A DNA stretch of 64,000 nucleotides, from positions 70,517,345 through 70,581,344 of the forward strand of contig CM042152.1 in assembly GCA_023376005.1 (NCBI GenBank). Reading direction: 5' to 3'. The DNA is from Doryteuthis pealeii. Lineage: Eukaryota; Mollusca; Cephalopoda; Myopsida; Loliginidae. Under the pieces are notes generated by a model. That model did no database searches, was not told where the DNA came from, and saw nothing but the letters and a program-made list of their open reading frames with translations. Below, in pieces: positions 10,546 to 21,585 of the stretch. The position numbers were made by a program, and so were the translations under genes. The first letter of the stretch is position 1. Each line of letters starts with the position of its first letter.

Positions 10546-11339
10546 TCAAAAAAGACAGAATGTTCTCCATGTTGACATTTTCAAATAGATCTTTCATATT
10601 GTTTGCATTGAAATAACGGTTTCGGATGTGAGCAAAAAACCTGCATTCCATGAATAAGTGTTTAACTTAGAATACCCCGAGTGAAAAAACAGAACACAGA
10701 ATTTTATTTACAAAAATAAATACAGATGAAGGGATCAGATAAGCGGGTGGAAGACGTAAAATTGAAGAAAAAATCCTTAAAAAACATTTTTTTAAATTCA
10801 ACAAAATAAAATTATGTGTCAGTTGATTTCCACTTTCCCTCTGTTAATACAAAGACCAGCGACTGTTTTCTGTTTTTATGAGAACCGAAAATAAGCTGAT
10901 CAGTTCTTCTAGTCAGGAGATAGGTGTCCTTTATGTAAGGTCTGGGTCAAATATGGATTGATTGTAGGTTTGAACTTACAAAAAATTCTGCTCTCTCTAC
11001 ATCGTAAGGTGTGGGGCCATGAGAAGAAACTTGATGGGACTGGGATTCCTGAATATGTCCTAAGTAAAAAAAAAAAATAAATAAAAAAAACTGATTAGAA
11101 ATGAAAATTTAGCCATTCGACTAAAAGAACCTATAGTGTAGGTGTATACTTAGGCTCTGTCGGTGGTTCTTGGTTACAGTTAATACATTGAATTTGATTA
11201 TCTAGGGTTGGGCCAGATCGTAGTGACCAAGAACGGCGACAAGGAAGGAAGATTCTAATCTAGCCTTCATTTTCGTCCCCAGGCTTATCGTATGCACCCA
11301 ACTTTTGCCGAAGAATAAATCATTTATACTACAGGTTTG

Positions 11340-11450
11340 GTTTAACACAAAGTTACAAGTAAGGGGCATCCAGTGAGGATCGAACTCGCTTTTCAGTAGT
11401 AACGTAGTTGCGAGACTAGTTAGCTAAGTATTACACCATAACCAAATCTT
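11340..11450 (-). mobile_element. tRNA-derived SINE of a different family (fragment)
   Basis: On the minus strand there is an A-box-like 'tatggtgtaatacttagc' and, about 50 bp on, a B-box-like 'gagttcgatcctc'. The downstream body matches neither SINE-A nor SINE-B. It could instead be a decayed tRNA gene, but the acceptor stem is not recognisable. Confidence 0.5.
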
Positions 11451-12008
11451 TTTTATCGCATCTAATCTATACCCTAAGCTGATGTTTGATCGGTTGAGGG
11501 ATGACAATTCCACATTGTTTATCATAACGTCCATTTTGTTAGAACGCAAAAGTAACCGAAAAATGATACGTCATGTCTGTTTGTAGCGTTATCATAACAG
11601 CTCAATGACGTTTAACACGAGCGCCGCGTCATAGCAAATGAACAAAGTCGCCATGTTAGAAAAAGAGAAATATAGAAAAACAAAGAATAAAAAAAAAACA
11701 TGAGAAATATAGCAATGTAACGGGACAATCAACACGACACGACAATTAAAGATTTCTCTGCCTCTATTTGCACTATTATAGGGCAATGGAACATCCCTCT
11801 CCGTCAAGGTTTCTGATAACAGGGCAGCAAAAAAGAAAGAAAAAAAAAGACTCCGACCAAATGCTTTCAAAACAATTATGTTTGCAACGTTATGCCAAGA
11901 AAAAAAAAATAGAATAACTGTACAAACATCTTGTGCTCAAGTTCAAAACTAAAGGCAATATATTTCATTTTATTTTTCCTGGTAATTCAAGATTTATTTG
12001 CCAACAAC
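11451..12008. other. No gene recognised
   Basis: A 92-codon minus-strand frame at 11,592-11,870 reads as a hydrophobic, Phe-rich stretch created by A-rich runs. It shows no domain. Confidence 0.5.
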
Positions 12009-12520
12009 GCAAGAGCATCATGTGACATAAGGTTAGTTTTTAAGCGGAGATTGGTTGGTTGGTTGGTTGGTTGGTTGTTTGGGTTTTACGGCATGTCAAC
12101 CCATTGGGATAATTTTTGACGTTTGTTTTATTCATTCATGGGTACTCAATTAAAAAAATAATTTAAACCATATATGGAACCCTAACAGTTATTACCGCTT
12201 CGGATCTTCGGGCTAGAAGGGCATTGTGGATCCGAAACTAATGGTGTTGAAAGGGTACTCAACATTCCCCAGAGCTCCAGAACTGAAACCTCACCATCAG
12301 ATATTTAATGTCATAGCCAGGACATGAAGACCCTCACCCACTGCCTTCTAGTACATATATAATAAAGATTGATGGGGCTTGCCATTAGGGCAATAGGGTT
12401 AGGACAATCATGTAGGTGCCAGTCGATTGAAGAGTTGGATGAATAGCTTTCCCTAGAGTATTAGCGCTATTTGAAATGCAAACGGCCTAGTTCAGATTTT
12501 GAACTCGGGTCTTCGTGTCT
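12009..12520 (+). mobile_element. D repeat flanked by SINE-A fragments
   Basis: A SINE-A tail fragment (minus strand) at 12,009-12,050 is followed by a D repeat with (GGTT)n head at 12,050-12,440 and a SINE-A mid-body fragment (minus) at 12,441-12,520 ('gtattagcgctatttgaaat'). The two SINE-A pieces are in the order expected if D inserted into one SINE-A copy and the DNA between was lost. Confidence 0.65.
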
Positions 12521-13629
12521 ATTTAATTCATGATTTATTGTGATGATTTAACTTGTATTTGTTTGTTGTTGTTTTTCAGTGCCCTGTCAACAGAAATATG
12601 CTTATTCAGCAAAAAAATAAAAAAATAAAAAAAATAAAAATGCAGAACTACATATGCTGGGTGCATAATTTGAGCAACAGAAGAAGAATAACGACTTTGT
12701 GAATTGACGACTCAATGAAAACAGACAATGAGATTGAGAAAATCGGAATTCAGGAAGACTAATAAAATGGACGAGAAATATCATGAAAAAATGTGAATAC
12801 AAAAATCGCGGATCTTAATATTCCGCATAAGACGTAAGTTCAGAAAAAAAAATTCAATCTATAAAAAAAAAGGTTTAAAGAAATTAAGAGATTTAAAAAA
12901 AATTGTGAATGATCCCACAGGAGAGACAAACTGAAAATTAAAGTTCCTTTTAGTGTATAATGATATCAGCCACGTTAAAAGACCTCTAATTTAAGACTAA
13001 ATTATTTTCCTAATATAAATCCTTCAATAGAGGGTACAGAACAAATTCGATCTGTAAAAAAATGTTTTAAAGAAATTGAGATTTAAAAAATAAATGATGA
13101 TCTCACAGGAAAATTACTTTTATTTTAACAAAATTTGCATTATGATTTCAGCTACATTGAAAGATCAGTAAGAAAAACCCAAGTGACCTTCAATTTATAA
13201 AGGATCAATCGAATTTTACTAGTTTTTGTTGAAAATAATTTGATACAAAAAGTGGAAAAAGTTATTCTTCTGTGAACCTTCTTTCTTGATGGATAAATTA
13301 TTCAACTGTTCAGAAGAGACTTTCAGAAAGACAGTTCAAGTTAATGATCTTCGAAATTCACCAATGGAAATTAGTTAATCTAACAGTTTTATCTTCTGAC
13401 AAAACTAGATTTAATGATTGCTATGTCATCATGATTTAAACAAATCTTCAGTAAGATATAGAAGTTGGTCATTCCTAAAAGAGATGTGCAAAAAATAATA
13501 GAATGTAATATTTGTCTGAACTGAGGAAGCAAGATATAGAACAGGGATCAATATAATTATATATTGACAAAAAAAGTTGGATTAGACATTTACGTAATTT
13601 CTAACATTCCTCTAGTTATAAGCAAATGA
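12521..13629. repeat. AT-rich DNA with a diverged ~190-bp direct repeat
   Basis: Blocks at about 12,858-13,000 and 13,050-13,170 share 'taaagaaattaagagattt'-like, 'tcacaggaga'-like and 'tgatttcagccac'-like strings in the same order. Otherwise nothing recognised. Confidence 0.5.
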
Positions 13630-15600
13630 GCACATTGCTTGGTAACGAGTGGGCCAGAAGGGCATGGTGCTGATCAGTCCTCAGTCTGATTGTCCTCCAC
13701 GTATGTTCACAGTACACACTGCTTGATAATTGGTGGGCTAGAAGGGCATGGTGCTGATCAGTCCTCAGTCTGATGGTCCTCCAAGTATGTTCACAGTACA
13801 CACTGCTTGGTAATTGTGGGCCAGAAGGGCATGGTGCTGATCAGTCCTCAGTCTGATGGTCCTCCAAGTATGTTCACAGTACACATTGCTTGGTAACGAG
13901 TGGGCTAGAAGGGCATGGTGCTGATCAGTCCTCAGTCTGATGGTCCTCCAAGTATATTCACAGTACACATTGCTTGGTAACGAGTGGGCTAGAAGAGCAT
14001 GGTGCTGATCAGTCCTCAGTCTGATGGTCCTCCAAGTATGTTCACAGTACACACTGCTTGGTAATTGGTGGGCCAGAAGGCATGGTGCTGATCAGTCCTC
14101 AGTCTGATGGTCTCCAAGTATGTTCACAGTACACATTGCTTGGTAACGAGTGGGCTAGAAGGGCATGGTGCTGATCAGTCCTCAGTCTGATGGTCCTCCA
14201 AGTATATTAACAGTACACATTGCTTGGTAACGAGTGGGCTAGAAGGGCATGGTGCTGATCAGTCCTCAGTCTGATGGTCCTCCAAGTATGTTCACAGTAC
14301 ACACTGCTTGGTAATTGGTGGGCCAGAAGGGCATGGTGCTTATCAGTCCTCAGTCTGATGGTCCTCCATGTTTACTGTACACATTGCTTGGTAACGAGTG
14401 GGCTAGAAGGGCATGGTGCTGATCGGTCCTCAGTCTGATGGTCCTCCAAGTATGTTCACTGTACAGATTGCTTGGTAACGAGTGGGCTAGAAAGGCATGG
14501 TGCTGATCAGTCCTCAGTCTGATGGTCCTCCAAGTATGTTCACAGTACACACTGCTTGGTAATTGGTGGGCCAGAAGGGCATGGTGCTGATCAGTCCTCA
14601 GTCTAATGGTCCTCCAAGTATATTCACAGTACACATTGCTTGGTAACGAGTGGGCTAGAAAGGCATGGTGCTGATCAGTCCTCAGTCTGATGGTCCTCCA
14701 AGTATGTTCACAGTACACATTGCTTGGTAACGAGTGGGCTAGAAGGGCATGGTGCTGATCAGTCCTCAGTCTGATGGTCCTCCAAGTATATTCACAGTAC
14801 ACATTGCTTGGTAACGAGTGGGCTACAAGGGCATGGTGCTGATCAGTCCTCAGTCTGATGGTCCTCCAAGTATGTTCACAGTACACACTGCTTGGTAATT
14901 GGTGGGCAGAAGGGCATGGTGCTGATCAGTCCTCAGTCTGATGGCCCTCCAAGTATATTAACAGTACACATTGCTTGGTAACGAGTGGGCTACAAGGGCA
15001 TGGTGCTGATCAGTCCTCAGTCTGATGGTCCTCCAAGTATGTTCACAGTACACACTGCTTGGTAATTGGTGGGCCAGAAGGGCATGGTGCTGATCAGTCC
15101 TCAGTCTGATGGTCCTCCAAGTATGTTCACAGTACACATTGCTTGGTAACGAGTGGGCTAGAAGGGCATGGTGCTGATCAGTCCTCAGTCTGATGGTCCT
15201 CCAAGTATATTCACAGTACACATTGCTTGGTAACGAGTGGGCTAGAAGGCATGGTGCTGATCAGTCCTCAGTCTGATGGTCCTCCAAGTATGTTCATAGT
15301 ACACACTGCTTGGTAATGGGCCAGAAGGGCATGGTGCTGATCAGTCCTCAGTCTGATGGTCCTCCAAGTATGTTCACACTGCTTGATAATTGTGGGCCAG
15401 AAGGGCATGGTGCTGCAGTCCTCAGTCTGATGGTCCTCCAAGTATGTTTACAGTACACATTGCAGTGGGCCAGAAGGGCATGGTGCTGATCAGTACTCAG
15501 TCTGATGGTCCTCCAAGTATGTCACTGTTGGTGGGCTAGAAGGGCATGGTGCTGATCAGTCCTCAGTCTGATGGTCCTCCAAGTATGTTCACAGTACATA
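13630..15600. repeat. 84-bp satellite, ~23 copies, trimeric higher-order pattern
   Basis: The unit is 84 bp and contains 'gggcatggtgctgatcag', 'tcctcagtctgatggtcc' and 'gtatgttcacagtacac'. Two variants alternate: 'cactgcttggtaattggtgg' and 'cattgcttggtaacgagtgg'. Between ~13,800 and 14,800 they mostly follow a one-plus-two order, giving a ~252-bp trimer. Single-base deletions and truncated units accumulate after 15,240. Because 84 is a multiple of three, one minus-strand frame stays open over several units (28 residues per unit, including WRTIRLRTDQHHALLAH), but it is broken by indels, lacks start/stop logic and looks incidental. No spacers, so not CRISPR. Confidence 0.95.
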
Positions 15601-17180
15601 TTACTTGTAAGCGTTCGTGCTAGCAGCGCATGCTGCCGATCAGTTTAATTTATTAAAGATAAATTTATTCATGAGAATTCATTCTTACCCTGACAGTGAG
15701 TTGTTTACAGATAACAATCTTTTTCAACTATTGTGTATCATGTTATTTTCAACGGAATTCAACACGATGATTGACATGTTTTTGCTGATATATTGCAAAA
15801 TTTGTTCCCTTTCTATTAATATATTCATCTTAATAGATACTTTTTTATATAATAAAAAAATTATGATTCTTTTAATTTATTTATAATGTTTAAAAACATT
15901 TTGTTTTTTAAAACCTTTTCTTTAAAATCATTTTATTTTTTTATGTAACAATTGTACATTTAACAATTTTTCAATCTAAATGTAACAATTTTACAATTTT
16001 ACATTTAAATGTAATAATGTTACATTTTATTTTTAAACAAACATTTTTATTTTTTTAACATTTTATTCTTATATATTTATCTAATAAAATCTTTTCAACT
16101 AATTTGCATAAACTGATTTTCAACATTTTTAGGCTGATTAATTGAATAACCTTAAATGTCTTATCAGCAATCTCTAATTTCATGTAGACGTAACCAAATA
16201 ATTCTGTCTCTACATTCAATTAAAGTAGAGTAATCTGTTTCTCCCGTGATTGCATCATGGCAATTTTTTATTTCCTTATTTTCTTCCTTGAATACAATCG
16301 ACAGTAGTGGATAATTGACAGTTGTAACTTTCCAATTTGGATCCACATTTGCAATGAACTAACTCTGGGGAAATAGCAAATACCTAAGAGACAGTCTTTA
16401 ATTTATGAAAATAACTTTTTTGCCCTCAGATATGAAAGGGAAAATCCCTGATTTCTTCTGGGCATTATAAACGAAATTGTATTCACAATCTGACTATCCC
16501 CCAGTTACGTAAAATGGATGGCAACACGCGTTTAATACGCTTATCAAAATGATACCTGAAAAACACGTTTAAAAAATCTTTTTTGTTCATCTCTGATAAA
16601 AAAAAGACCAAACTTACAAAAAAAACAAAAAAAAAAACAACAAAAAAATTAAGCCTGTCTTCAATAGTTTTGTTAAAGAAGAGCTAAAAATGAACAAAAC
16701 AAAAGAAAAAAAAAACAAACTCTACCATGTCACAAATACGTTGATCCACATTTTATCTCCAAGTAAGCATTTTTGTTCACAAAAACAGTAAAATCGACAA
16801 TTATTTTCCATTTTCGCATGAGGAAACTATGTTTTTTTTTTGATTATTTATTCATTGTGGCAACATTAAAAAACTTGAATCCACATTAACAAAATTTGAT
16901 TTGTCAAGAATGGAAAAAAAAAAGTGCACAACATTTCTGAAAAAGAAAATTAATATCTCCTATTTAAAATATTAAATGTAAAAAAAATTCTGTTACTATC
17001 TAATTTTCATTTTTTAATTATCTTCACAAATATAAATAAAATGTTCATTATTTTTGCTCAGAAAACAAGATCTGATGATAGTGAATGTGTATATATATTT
17101 ACTTTGTTGTTAATTGTTTTATTTTCGTACTTTCCTACATACATGGCAATAGCATAATTTCTACAGATCATTGCCGTCCC
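15601..17180. other. AT-rich DNA, no gene recognised
   Basis: Many T/A runs. A 60-codon minus-strand frame at 16,164-16,346 is not recognised. A ~65-bp block at 16,921-16,985 ('aaaagtgcacaacatttctg' then 'taatatctcctatt') recurs at 19,170-19,236 in the same orientation. Confidence 0.5.
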
Positions 17181-17639
17181 TCACAATCCCACAACTCCAC
17201 CACCAGAACCCTTCCTTGCATGAGCCCTCAAATGACTCATCAAACCTGCTGCAGATCCACAAAGTTTGATGCAAATATGACATTGAAAAGACTTCCTTCC
17301 TGTTGAATGAGATGATTCAGATGAATCAGATGATAAAATTTGATGCTTATGCACCACCATATGCCTCTTAAGACCAGAAGCCGACTTACAGACCTTGCCA
17401 CAGATAGCACAAGACACATTGTTTACTCCTGGAATCTGCATGAATTGAGCCAGGTGAGACTTCCTATGATTGACATATCCAGCCTTAGAAAGCAAAACTC
17501 GACCACATGCATACATACACACACACACCAATTTCCCTTTATATATGTATAGATGGTGGAATCTGAACAGCACAGGAGGGCATCTGTTCGCGCCGGCTCC
17601 TTCTCCCCGATTGATCATCATCATCATCTCTAGTAGCAT
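17181..17639 (-). pseudogene. C2H2 zinc-finger segment at the 3' end of a LINE
   Basis: The 152-codon frame encodes two canonical C2H2 fingers (C-x2-C-x12-H-x3-H): residues 77-97 (CAICGKVCKSASGLKRHMVVH is the span; Cys77, Cys80, His93, His97) and 120-140 (Cys120, Cys123, His136, His140), linked by a Ser-rich spacer. A half finger at 45-62 keeps the second Cys and both His, but its first part falls in a GT microsatellite and has C-x3-C. It lies directly downstream, on the same strand, of reverse-transcriptase C-terminal sequence (17,640-18,213). I infer a LINE-encoded nucleic-acid-binding tail. A zinc-finger host exon is the alternative. The frame ends GGGVVGL-stop. Confidence 0.55.
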
Positions 17640-18213
17640 GGATATCTATGACAATCTCTCGACAACCATCCCTATCATTCAACGTTCTCGGCAGGTCCTC
17701 TGCGCAGTATCCAGTATCCGCGTCAATGTAGGCCTTTGCTCCGACAGCCCATACTGGCGTGCCCATGTGCTGGTTTCCATAGGAGAACGTCACTTATGAG
17801 TTCGTCCTTGCCTCTCTAACAGTGCCCAGCATGTCTTGTTCGTTTCACTTAGATGGTGTGTGTGATAGTGGGCAAGTGGCTGTACAGGTGCTTTTTTGTT
17901 AAGGGGGGGGGGCTTGTTTCCACGATTTGCTTAATATCACGCGTAGCATTCTTGTGCAGCTCCCACCTAGCTTATTCTCTAGGTGCTTTGTTAGGATCCA
18001 AGTGGTGCAGCCATACAGTAGCACTGATACAACTGCAGATTTGAAGAATTGTTGCTTTAACTTGTCAGTGTGATCGAATTTCCATATGACTGATAATCTG
18101 TCTATGGCAGACCATGCCTTCCCTATACGTGCATTAACATCCCTTTCTGTGGATGAGATATTATTACCTAAGTATGAGGTGATAATGATAATAATAATAG
18201 GCTTCACCAACAT
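17640..18213 (-). pseudogene. LINE reverse transcriptase, C-terminal part
   Basis: Minus-strand translation gives, in order, RDVNARIGKAWSAIDRLS, VVSVLLYGCTTW, LTKHLENKL, RMLRVILSKSW (frame at 17,899-18,213), then after a frame break and lost sequence DTGYCAEDLPRTLNDRDG and DIHAT (frame 17,539-17,793). This order is familiar from the thumb and C-terminal region of non-LTR retrotransposon polymerases in many invertebrates. Frameshifts make it dead. It continues into the zinc-finger segment. Confidence 0.75.
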
Positions 18214-18262
18214 TGAAGATTGTGTAGATGTGACAATTCAGAAATTGATCGGAAAATTCTAT
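18197..18262 (+). pseudogene. Small fragment of the second LINE family
   Basis: Plus-strand reading gives GFTNIEDCVDVTIQKLIGKF, matching the segment at 34,081-34,130 and 59,645-59,690 (EDCVDTAIQ). It overlaps the start of the minus-strand LINE piece. From 18,263 to 18,607 nothing else is recognised. Confidence 0.55.
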
Positions 18263-18607
18263 GGAAATTTTATAATGAAAAGAGGGTATCACTGCCACCT
18301 GCCTCAAAAATTTGCTTAACTCTGAATTTTTTCAAAATTCAAATGAAAATTCTGGTGATGTTTACAAATATTTTTTCACAACATTTATATCAAAAAGATA
18401 AAGAAAAACACTAATCAACATCAGAGTGATAAAAAGTAATATCTTAATTTATTTTTGAAACTTTAACCGGTTACAGTTGAATTTTCTAAGTATGTATCTG
18501 TTTTATATCATATCAAATTGAAGGTCTATTCAAGGTCTATTTTGTCAGAAAATTACACAACAATATTCCAAGGGGTTTCACTAGAATATTATTTTGAAAT
18601 GAGGGTA

Positions 18608-19015
18608 TCACCACAGACAGCATAAAAAAAACGATTCACAGCTAAATGCGTTAAAATGAGCAATACAACAGTTTCCCATTTCCATATAATCTGATAATCT
18701 GTCTATGGCAGACCATGCCTTTCCTATACGTGCATTAACATCGCTTTCTATGGATGAGATATTACTACCTAGGTAGGTGAATTGTTCCACCGAGTTTATA
18801 AGCTTACTGTCTAATATGGAGTTCACATAGAGACCGAAGTTCTTCAAGGCATACTGCAGCGATTCGGCTTGTGCGTGTGTATTTGCAAGAAGTGCCAGAC
18901 AATTTGAATAGTCCGTACGGGATATCACCAGCTTTTTGCCTCTTTTTAGTGTGAGGCCTTTTCTTTTATGCGATCTAATGACGTTTGAAGTAAATAGTCT
19001 AGGAAAAATATACAC
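18608..19015 (-). pseudogene. LINE reverse transcriptase, palm-thumb fragment
   Basis: The reading RKGLTLKRGKKLVISRTDYS, NCLALLANTHAQAES, FTYLGSNISSIESDVNARIG, KAWSAIDRLSD is the same LINE family as at 17,640-18,213 and overlaps it by about 20 residues. The two are separate insertions or a local duplication, not one continuous copy. The catalytic tetrapeptide expected before LALLANT (F/Y-A-D-D) has decayed to Y-S-N-C. About 20 residues are missing before VNS/LDSKL. Inactive. Confidence 0.75.
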
Positions 19016-19248
19016 TATAATGCTTTTGCCTTACTTCCAGAATAGGTTTTATACTCAACTAGAAGCGACTAGTCGGCGTCACCTGGGTAGAAGCTGGATC
19101 CTCACAGGATGCCCCATTAAAATCCCTATGTAAAAAAGACTTTGCGTTGATCCCGCCTGGTGGAGTGTCAGAAAAAAGTGCACAGACATTCTGAAAAGAA
19201 AAATTAATATCTCCTATTAAGAATATTAAATGTAAAATATATATAAAA
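19016..19248. other. No gene; contains a direct-repeat block
   Basis: 19,170-19,236 repeats the block at 16,921-16,985, so matching ~65-bp pieces bracket the LINE debris. Confidence 0.5.
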
Positions 19249-19530
19249 CATCCACAGAGTTTCGACGTTTTACGTCTCTTCAGTGTGGATAAACACAACA
19301 ACTACCTTTGACCAGGAGCGAAACCCGACTGACTTTTCGTCCACCCAATTCGGCCATTTCACAGCTGCCGTAAAGGGGTGGTGTTTAAACTATTAAATAC
19401 ATACATTTGTTTATATATTTTACGATCACCAGAAAGATCAAGTATGTAAACAGACGATTATTGCTTTATGCTGGTAGTGAAAGTTAATTTAAGTCACCCC
19501 TAGAGAGCTCTACCGAGTTTTGGGAGCATA
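19249..19530 (-). mobile_element. G repeat with a degenerate hammerhead end
   Basis: On the minus strand the end reads CTGAAGA, a GACGT/ACGTC hairpin, then GAAA: the conserved hammerhead core (CUGANGA, helix II, GAAA). About six bases of helix III and its cleavage triplet are missing compared with the copies at 21,739 and 46,166. The body ('gagcgaaacccgactga', 'agagagctctaccgagtttt') recurs at 21,736-22,035. It abuts an (AT)n tract. Confidence 0.6.
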
Positions 19531-19543
19531 TATTATATATATT

Positions 19544-19585
<42 letters not shown>
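19531..19585. repeat. (AT)n microsatellite
   Basis: AT dinucleotides with a few interruptions, at the end of a G repeat. Confidence 0.95.
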
Positions 19586-19588
<3 letters not shown>

Positions 19589-19753
19589 TAAGTTTTGGGG
19601 ATGGTTTAATTGGGACCACAAAGAACTTTTGGAGATTTACATTCAAGTTGTATACAAAATATAGGTCATGGCCTATACATAGCTGACGTATCTTCGTTCC
19701 TACGAAGTGCGATTTTAGTTGCTTCTCACTTCCCTCTCCCTACCATCCCCTGT

Positions 19754-19792
<39 letters not shown>

Positions 19793-20096
19793 TATTTTCA
19801 ATGTGCCATTGCCTCCTTCCGTTAAGTTGCCTTACACTTCCCCTCTCCCACTTTCTAGCATTTCTTTCTAACTCTCCGTTTAGTTGGCTTAAATTCTCTC
19901 TTTCTTTTTCTGTCTTGTTTATTCTCCCCGTCTCTCGATCTCTCTGTGTCTCTCTGTGTCTCTCTGTGTTTCTCTGTCTCTGTCTCTGTTTGTCTGTCTG
20001 TCTGTCTTTCTCTCTCTGTGTATTACACACACATCTTTTATAGCAGTCTTTCTTCTTCCCACATACTCCCTTTTCTATCCCCCCTCTCTCTCTCTG

Positions 20097-20161
<65 letters not shown>

Positions 20162-20316
20162 TACAGCTTATATAGCAGTCTTTCTTTTCCCCACATACTC
20201 CCTTTTTATCTGTCTCTTTCTTTCTTTCTTTCTTTTTCTCTCTCTCTCTCTCTCTTTCACATACTTTTTATAGCAATCTTTCCTTTTCCCTCATACTCAC
20301 TCACTCACTCACTACC

Positions 20317-20361
<45 letters not shown>

Positions 20362-20421
20362 ACATACAGCTTTTATAGTAGTTTTTTTTTTTTTCCACAC
20401 AATCCATTTTTATTCCATGTG

Positions 20422-20465
<44 letters not shown>

Positions 20466-20808
20466 CTCTCTTCTCTCTTTCTCTCTCTCTCCCTCTCCCT
20501 CTCTCTCTCCCACTTTTATTTCCCATTAACGGCTATTCTTAACTGTAATCTTATGAAGGCTTTTTCTCAGTCAGACAGACAGACACACATCTATAACATT
20601 TCCCACATTACACAAAGTGTCGTTCTCTCACACGCGCAAGGGCGCCCCCCCCCCCTCTTCGCATCCTTTTTCTCTTTCATCAAAGTTTGAATCTGTCTCT
20701 CAAGTTCACGCACCGACTCTTGCTCTCTCCCTCGTACGTTCTCTTTTAAGTCTCGGTTTTATACTTCACGCTCTCACAGATACATTTTCTTAATCTCCCG
20801 TGTCTCTG

Positions 20809-20845
<37 letters not shown>

Positions 20846-20860
20846 TATATATATATATAT
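19586..20860. repeat. Cluster of CA, CT and TCTG microsatellites
   Basis: (CA)n at 19,756-19,790, degenerate CT/TCTG and CTTT tracts 19,900-20,510, (CA)n plus (AT)n at 20,813-20,862. All Ser/Leu-rich or Thr/His-rich frames here are low-complexity artefacts. No gene seen between them. Confidence 0.9.
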
Positions 20861-20892
20861 ATCACTCTATGACGGCCTTTACATACATACAG

Positions 20893-21072
20893 ATGTGTGT
20901 ATTAAAACAGTTAAAATCCCCTTCGCATTCTGTGGGTAACGATGGCCGAGCGGTTAAACTGTCCAGTTGATGCTGAATCGATCGGAGTTCTATCCCGGCT
21001 GTAGGTATCTCACGGAATGTCTAGCCACACTGAAGAGACTTGATAAGTCGAAACACGTGTCTACGGATGACC
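20893..21072 (+). mobile_element. H element: tRNA-like head plus hammerhead tail
   Basis: Starts 'gatgtgtgtatt', then a tRNA(Leu/Ser)-like 'gatggccgagcggttaa' (A-box type) and ends in a hammerhead motif followed by (AT)n. Related copies are at 45,808-45,960 and 46,046-46,222 and in segment B. The B box is weak ('ggagttctatccc'). The association of a Pol III-like head with a self-cleaving ribozyme is read from the sequence; mobility is inferred from the dispersed copies. Confidence 0.65.
21019..21071 (+). ncRNA. Hammerhead ribozyme-like motif (type I layout)
   Basis: CTGAAGA core at 21030-21036, helix II GACTT/AAGTC (21037-21049, loop GAT-like), GAAA at 21050-21053, a minimal helix III (AC/GT) and cleavage triplet GTC ending at 21061. 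Helix I strands GTCTAGCCACA and TACGGATGAC pair only partly, with the outer GTC/GAC conserved. Hammerheads self-cleave RNA 3' of the NUH triplet. Activity is unknown. Confidence 0.65.
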
Positions 21073-21287
21073 ATATATATATATATATATATATAATATA
21101 TATGAGAAGTAAACAAACAATGTGTTTTGAAATGGCTTTTTTAGCCGACAATTAGCCGACAATTTTTGGGAGAATATGTGCTTAATTGAAGTCGTACCTA
21201 ATTTTGAAAATTAGTTAATTAATAATTAATGAATTAGGCAGGCATACCTATTCAAATGTAAGGCTAAACAAATCGAGAAAAATCAAT

Positions 21288-21329
21288 CTATGTATGTACA
21301 TTTCGGCCTATTAAGCCTCATCAGCAGAG
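21288..21329 (-). ncRNA. Hammerhead-like motif, left arm of the palindrome
   Basis: On the minus strand: CTGATGA, helix II GGC...GCC, GAAA, a helix III from ATGTACAT and triplet ATA. Helix I is weaker than in the right arm. Confidence 0.6.
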
Positions 21330-21353
21330 CTATAGACAGGAAGACCTCTATAG

Positions 21354-21395
21354 CTCTGCTGATGATGCCTAATAGGCCGAAATGTACATACAGAG
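21354..21395 (+). ncRNA. Hammerhead-like motif, right arm of the palindrome
   Basis: Helix I CTCTG (21354-21358) / CAGAG (21391-21395); core CTGATGA 21359-21365; helix II GCC/GGC in 21366-21378 with a mismatched closing pair; GAA 21379-21381; helix III ATG/CAT in 21382-21389; cleavage triplet ATA ending 21390. Confidence 0.65.
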
Positions 21396-21514
21396 ATTGA
21401 TTTTTCTCGATTTGTTTAGCCTTACATTTGAATAGGTATGCCCGCCTAATTCATTAATTATTAATTAATTAATTTTCAAAATTAGGTACGACTTCAATTA
21501 AGCATATATTCTCC

Positions 21515-21518
<4 letters not shown>

Positions 21519-21579
<61 letters not shown>

Positions 21580-21580
21580 T
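21519..21580. repeat. (AT)n(AG)n microsatellite
   Basis: Pure AT dinucleotides passing into AG dinucleotides, between the foldback element and a G repeat. Confidence 0.96.
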
Positions 21581-21585
21581 GAGTC

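Larger units (their letters stand above)
21165..21518. mobile_element. 354-bp foldback palindrome of the I repeat
   Basis: Two ~170-bp arms are inverted copies, from 'ttttgggagaatatgtg' to its complement 'atattctcccaaa', around a ~10-bp spacer at 21,337-21,346. A single arm occurs at 43,508-43,690, so this is a head-to-head dimer of a dispersed repeat. Each arm carries a hammerhead core. Would extrude as a cruciform or transcribe as a long hairpin. It is bordered on the right by (AT)n(AG)n. Confidence 0.9.

Noticed and set aside
13616..15221. Minus-strand open frames of up to 178 codons with a 28-residue repeat, as a repeat-protein gene
   Set aside because: They follow from an 84-bp (3 x 28) satellite lacking stops in one frame. 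Indels break the frame repeatedly and there is no promoter, intron or poly(A) logic.
13630..15600. CRISPR-like array
   Set aside because: Units are contiguous without unique spacers and the genome is animal.
19801..20422. Ser/Leu-rich plus-strand frames
   Set aside because: CT/TCTG microsatellite translations.
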